From CAWJPW01 sp963844845 (GTDB lineage: Bacteria; Acidobacteriota; Thermoanaerobaculia; Thermoanaerobaculales; Sulfomarinibacteraceae), in assembly GCA_963844845.1 (NCBI GenBank), contig CAWJPW010000008.1:310001-374000 (forward strand): DNA of 64,000 nucleotides. The letters run 5' to 3'. The position numbers were made by a program, and so were the translations under genes. The notes under the pieces were generated by a model that saw nothing but the letters and a program-made list of their open reading frames with translations, had not been told where the DNA came from and made no database searches. Below are positions 60,949 to 64,000 of the stretch, piece after piece. The first letter of the stretch is position 1, and the number at the start of each line of letters is the position of its first letter.

Positions 60949-62115
60949 TCACGAGCCCTTGACCCAGGACAGGTTGTAGCCCCGGTCTTCCACCGCACAG
61001 GCGTGCTCCGTGGGCAGGAGCTGCTTGAAGGTGTCCACCATCACCGCCAGCTCGTCGGTGTGCTTGACGCCGATCGAGCCTTCGTAGCGGCCCGGATGGG
61101 GACCGTGGGGGAGCCCCGTCGGGTGCAGGGTCACCGATCCCACCTCGACCCCCGTGCGGCTGGTGAAGTCGCCGTCGGAGTAGAAGATGATCTCGTCGCA
61201 GTCGACCGAGGAGTGGGCGTAGGGGCAGGGGATGGCGCGCTCGTGGTAGTCCAGCAGCCGCGGCACGAAGGAGCACACCACGAAGCCGCCGCCGGCGAAG
61301 GTGATGTGGATGGTGGGCGGCAGGTGAATGAGGCCGGTCTTGGGCTGGTAGGCGCGGATGGGGAAAACGAAAGGCCACACCTGTCCGTCCCAGCCGATAA
61401 CGTCGAAGGGGTCGTTGGCCTCGTCGAAGGCGGTGAGCCGGTGGTTTCTCAGCACCAGCAAGCGCCGCGGCGCCTGCAATGCGGCCGGCCCTCCTTCCGG
61501 CCACTCGGGCTCGCGAAAGTCCCGGTGGCTGTACGGCGCATCCATGGCGAGCTGGCCCGACGGGTTGCGGAACTGTTTGGGAAGGTCAATGTAAGAGCGG
61601 CCCTCCAGGATCATGAGGTAGGCGGGCTCGTCGAGAATCAGCCGGTGGGGCAGCGAGCGCGGCACGTAGAGGTAGTCCTCGGGCCCGAAGGGCACGACCC
61701 CCAGCGGACATTCCAGGCGGCCACGGCCGCGGTGCACGTAGGTGAGCTCGTCGGCGTCGGCATTGGCCACCAGCGTGGGCTCGCTCTCGGTGGGGCGACC
61801 AAGCCACACCCCCAGGTCCGGGTTCGCCAGCATGAGCCGCCGGCTGAGAAACGGGGTGCCGCCCTCGGGTACCCCGGCGGTGCGGAAGTGGCGACGCTGG
61901 AGGTCGCCGTCCCAGCGCGGCTCGGCCCAGCCGGGGTGGGGGCCGCGGTCCTCGTCCGCCGCCACCCAGTGGGGCGGCTGCCGGTGGTACATGATGGTGT
62001 AGGCGCCGTCGAAGCCCTGGCGGGTGAGGCAGTGCTCGAACGCGAGCTTGCCGTCGGGCTCGAAGGCGATATGCGGCTTGGCGGGGACGCGCCCCCGCAC
62101 GATGCGATGGATCAT
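60949..62115 (-). CDS. hmgA: homogentisate 1,2-dioxygenase
   Basis: A 388-aa cupin-fold Fe(II) dioxygenase that opens homogentisate to maleylacetoacetate. DELTYVHRGRG (about residues 121-131), the iron-ligand region CPYAHSSVDCDEIIFY (His and Glu, about 297-312) and HPTGLPHGPHPG (about 330-341, His ligand) follow homogentisate dioxygenases. Length is of the shorter bacterial form (human about 445). ATG at 62115 follows CTGGAGAAG. The FAH-family gene lies upstream beyond a repeat island. Confidence 0.92.
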   Translation of the reverse strand: MIHRIVRGRVPAKPHIAFEPDGKLAFEHCLTRQGFDGAYTIMYHRQPPHWVAADEDRGPHPGWAEPRWDGDLQRRHFRTAGVPEGGTPFLSRRLMLANPDLGVWLGRPTESEPTLVANADADELTYVHRGRGRLECPLGVVPFGPEDYLYVPRSLPHRLILDEPAYLMILEGRSYIDLPKQFRNPSGQLAMDAPYSHRDFREPEWPEGGPAALQAPRRLLVLRNHRLTAFDEANDPFDVIGWDGQVWPFVFPIRAYQPKTGLIHLPPTIHITFAGGGFVVCSFVPRLLDYHERAIPCPYAHSSVDCDEIIFYSDGDFTSRTGVEVGSVTLHPTGLPHGPHPGRYEGSIGVKHTDELAVMVDTFKQLLPTEHACAVEDRGYNLSWVKGS

Positions 62116-62602
62116 GGTGCTTCTCCAGCCAGCGGGAAGTCACTGCGGGCGGCACAAAATTCCCGGGCACGGCCGGCTGACAGCCCACCGAAGCGCTGTG
62201 AGCAGGGCGAAGCGGCCGCGGCCACGACCCCGGTCGCACCCCCCGGCCCCGGCCTCCGCCGCGGCGTCCCAGTCCTTCTCCGCAGCACCGGCGCCCGTGC
62301 GGCCTGCGGCCGCCCGTCGGCTCGGTCCCGAACGGGGCGTGGGCAACGAAGACCAAACGGCAACGCGGCCCCCTTCGGGCCCTTCGCCGAGGCGCCTCCC
62401 CGCAATGGTGCGGCACCCTACTGCCGACGGCACACCCGAGGGGAGCCACCTCTGACACCTTTCCGCCAACGGGATCCGCAGCCGGAAGCGCCTCAGGAAA
62501 GCTGTCAGAAATGGCACCCCCGTCGCACGGGCTGTCCTCCGCAACGACCGCGGACGCGGTTACGACCCCGGTCGCGGTCCCGGCCCCGGCCCCGGCCCCG
62601 GC
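62116..62602. repeat. repeat island 6 between the FAH and dioxygenase genes
   Basis: No gene. Element in the island 2 orientation: GC block GCGGCCTGCGGCCGCCC (about 62308-62325), AACGGGGCGTGGGC segment and CCCCCTTCGGGCCCTTCGCCG (about 62368-62390), a 59-bp palindrome at 62451-62509 (TCTGACA / TGTCAGA outer, CTTTCC / GGAAAG inner), flank AATGGCACCCCCGTCGC and a GGTCCC/GGCCCC hexamer tract (about 62565-62602). Confidence 0.82.
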
Positions 62603-63544
62603 CTACTCCGCGCCGAGGCGCACCGTACCGGCCAGCACTCCCAGCACGGGGCCGCCGTCCAGCTCCACCACGTCGCCGTCGGTGAGAAAGCGGTCCAGCT
62701 CGAGGCCGCATCCGCCCCCGACGGTACCCGAGCCGAACACGTCGCCGGGCTCGAACACGACACCCGTCCCGGCGAAGGCCAGCATGTCGCCCCAGCGCCA
62801 GCGCATCTCGCCGATTCGGCCGCGCGACCACACTGCCCCGTTGACCCGCGCCTCGAGCTCGAGGGCGGCCAGCTCGCCGAGCTCGTCAGGAGTCACCAGC
62901 CACGGCCCTAGCGAGGTGGCGAAGTCCTTGCCCTTGCTGGGTCCCAGCCCCACCTTCATGGTCTCGGCCTGGATCGCCCGCGCCGACCAGTCGTTGAGCA
63001 GACAGTAGCCGGCAATGGCCGCCTCCGCCTCGTCGACGGTCGGGCTCTCGAGCCGCGCTCCGAGCACCGCGGCGAGCTCAAGCTCGTAGTCGGGCTTGGT
63101 CTCGCCGACGGGGAACATCACCTCGGCACCCTGGCCCAGGAGGCTGCGCTGGTTGGATCGGTAGTACACGGGGTAGCGGTACCACTCGGGCACGATCTCG
63201 AGGCCCCGCCGTGCCCGCGCCGCGCGCACGTGCTCCTCGAAGGCGTAGAAGTCCAGAAAGGCGCCGGGGTCGGGCACCGGCGGCGCCAGGCGGGCACCGT
63301 GTACCGGCCACGTGCGAAGCCCTTCTGGCAGAGGCTCCCCGGCGAGCTCGCCGCACAGTCGTCTCGGGGTGGCCAGGCCTGGGCCTTCACGCCGCAGCAG
63401 CTCGCGGATGGTGCTGGGCAGGTCCCCTTCGCCGAGCACGCGGGCGCCGGCTTCCGCCACATCGATCCAGGCGTCGCCGTCGGCGGAGGTACACCACACC
63501 GCCGCCCGTACGCCGGCCGCAGTGCTAATGCTCGCGAGTCGCAT
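62603..63544 (-). CDS. fumarylacetoacetate hydrolase family protein
   Basis: A 313-aa FAH-fold enzyme. DFYAFEEHV (about residues 97-105), the metal-ligand region PDYELELAAVLG (about 151-162), LLNDWSARAIQ (about 182-192), GPSKGKDFATSLGPWLVTPDE (in parts, about 200-220) and GSGTVGGGCGLE near 272 are conserved. With homogentisate dioxygenase nearby it probably cleaves fumarylacetoacetate to fumarate and acetoacetate. No maleylacetoacetate isomerase is seen in the window. ATG at 63544 follows AAGGGAG. Confidence 0.9.
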   Translation of the reverse strand: MRLASISTAAGVRAAVWCTSADGDAWIDVAEAGARVLGEGDLPSTIRELLRREGPGLATPRRLCGELAGEPLPEGLRTWPVHGARLAPPVPDPGAFLDFYAFEEHVRAARARRGLEIVPEWYRYPVYYRSNQRSLLGQGAEVMFPVGETKPDYELELAAVLGARLESPTVDEAEAAIAGYCLLNDWSARAIQAETMKVGLGPSKGKDFATSLGPWLVTPDELGELAALELEARVNGAVWSRGRIGEMRWRWGDMLAFAGTGVVFEPGDVFGSGTVGGGCGLELDRFLTDGDVVELDGGPVLGVLAGTVRLGAE

Positions 63545-63928
63545 GGAGATCTCCCTTCAGGCGCAACACTCACTGCCCGAGAGGTGAAGAGTCCACCCTC
63601 CCGCCCTCACCCATCGCGTGGCGCTACACTCGGATGCGTGGCGACCGCGTGGCGGCGACGCTCCGGAGCAGGGGACGTCCGGCGGGTGTGCCGACCCCGA
63701 CAGCTTTCCTGGAGCGCCCGGTCCTTCGGCACGCGACCGCGGAAACGGTGTCGGGGCTGGCTCCGACGGTCCTTGACGGTGGCAAGAGCGGCGTCGGTGG
63801 CGAGGGAGGCGACGATGCCGTTCGCGAGCGAAGCGGGCGGCCCCCTTCGCGACCGCGCCGACGGGCGGGCGGCCACTGTGGCCGCCCGGGAGCCGGAGCC
63901 GGCAGTGCCAGGAGGCGAACCATACCAC
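63545..63928. repeat. repeat island 7 at the right edge
   Basis: No gene. Element in the island 1 orientation: CTCCGGAGCAGGGG and hairpin flank GTCCGGCGGGTGTGCCG (63661-63693), a 62-bp palindrome at 63695-63756 (CCCCGACA / TGTCGGGG outer, CTTTCC / GGAAAC inner), a divergent middle, and the block GCGCCGACGGGCGGGCGGCC (about 63853) followed by GGCCGCCCGGGAGCC. Bases 63545-63640 are unique and include TACACT at about 63625. Confidence 0.78.
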
Positions 63929-64000
63929 CTACAACGCTCCCAACCGCTGCAGCCTCTTGGTCGCCTCCTGGGCGGCGTCCGACTCCGCCGGAGCGGTGCT
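63929..64000 (-). CDS. C-terminal 23 residues of an unidentified protein (partial)
   Basis: The minus strand from the window edge reads AESDAAQEATKRLQRLGAL then TAG at 63931-63929. This looks like the final helix of a TPR-type or BamD-like protein, but too little is present to name it. No competing long frame is seen here. Confidence 0.4.
   Translation of the reverse strand, partial: STAPAESDAAQEATKRLQRLGAL

Overview
The window is about 70% G+C chromosomal DNA from a bacterium with a Gram-negative-type envelope (lipoproteins, Sec-exported proteins). No rRNA or tRNA is present to fix its identity. The gene content, the C-terminal tail of the secreted protein at 29287-30213 (DDFDDGTLNAWS, resembling tails common in acidobacterial secreted proteins) and the frequency of apparently leaderless genes suggest an Acidobacteriota relative, perhaps Thermoanaerobaculia-like. 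That placement is inference.

Layout. 1-8.1 kb (minus strand): the start of ftsK, uppP, rsmA and a trp operon trpG-D-C-F / B-A, with a repeat island between trpF and trpB. 8.1-11.7 kb (minus): a ferredoxin-NADP reductase, an ArsR regulator with a heavy-metal-binding protein, a repeat island and asnS. 11.8-16.4 kb (plus): a HisD-like gene that lacks the catalytic Glu-His pair and is coupled to trpE, then another repeat island, a membrane-anchored Smr protein and a RmlC-like epimerase. 16.4-19.4 kb: a lipoprotein, a CNT nucleoside transporter and a small zincin. 19.4-20.7 kb: a repeat island holding a four-helix-bundle (S23/IVS-like) gene. 20.7-30.2 kb (plus): a cluster of exported proteins, comprising a frameshifted zinc metallopeptidase, four tandem paralogs joined by ATGA overlaps, and two further exported proteins.

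30.5-44.25 kb: a complete type I-C CRISPR-Cas locus (WYL regulator, small unknown ORF, cas3-cas5c-cas8c-cas7-cas4-cas1-cas2, and an array of 64 full repeats plus one degenerate terminal repeat). The array ends abruptly in a dispersed repeat that is also found near 19.96 kb. Its 64 spacers contain no TT dinucleotide that I can find. 44.3-51.2 kb (minus): a BMP-type nucleoside-like ABC transporter (ATPase split in two frames, two permeases, a lipoprotein receptor) led by two zinc alcohol dehydrogenases. 51.3-58.3 kb: a POT-family transporter with a large insert, a 2,4-dienoyl-CoA reductase-like SDR, a TPR protein and a PDZ/GAF/SpoIIE phosphatase. 58.3-63.5 kb (minus): a tyrosine/homogentisate catabolic block (FAH family hydrolase, homogentisate dioxygenase, flavin reductase-like protein, acyl-CoA synthetase). 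The right edge holds the last codons of an unidentified gene.

Two themes cross the whole window. First, nearly every large intergenic gap holds a composite repeat: a roughly 60-bp palindrome, a string of GC hairpins and a degenerate GGNCNC hexanucleotide tract. The same hexamer codes the Pro/Ala tails of the exported paralogs. Second, several genes have a -10-like TAnnnT box ending 6-8 nt before the start codon and no Shine-Dalgarno, which suggests leaderless transcription. Several frameshifts (metallopeptidase, third paralog, ABC ATPase) could be real decay, slippage or assembly error, and I cannot separate these from the sequence alone.
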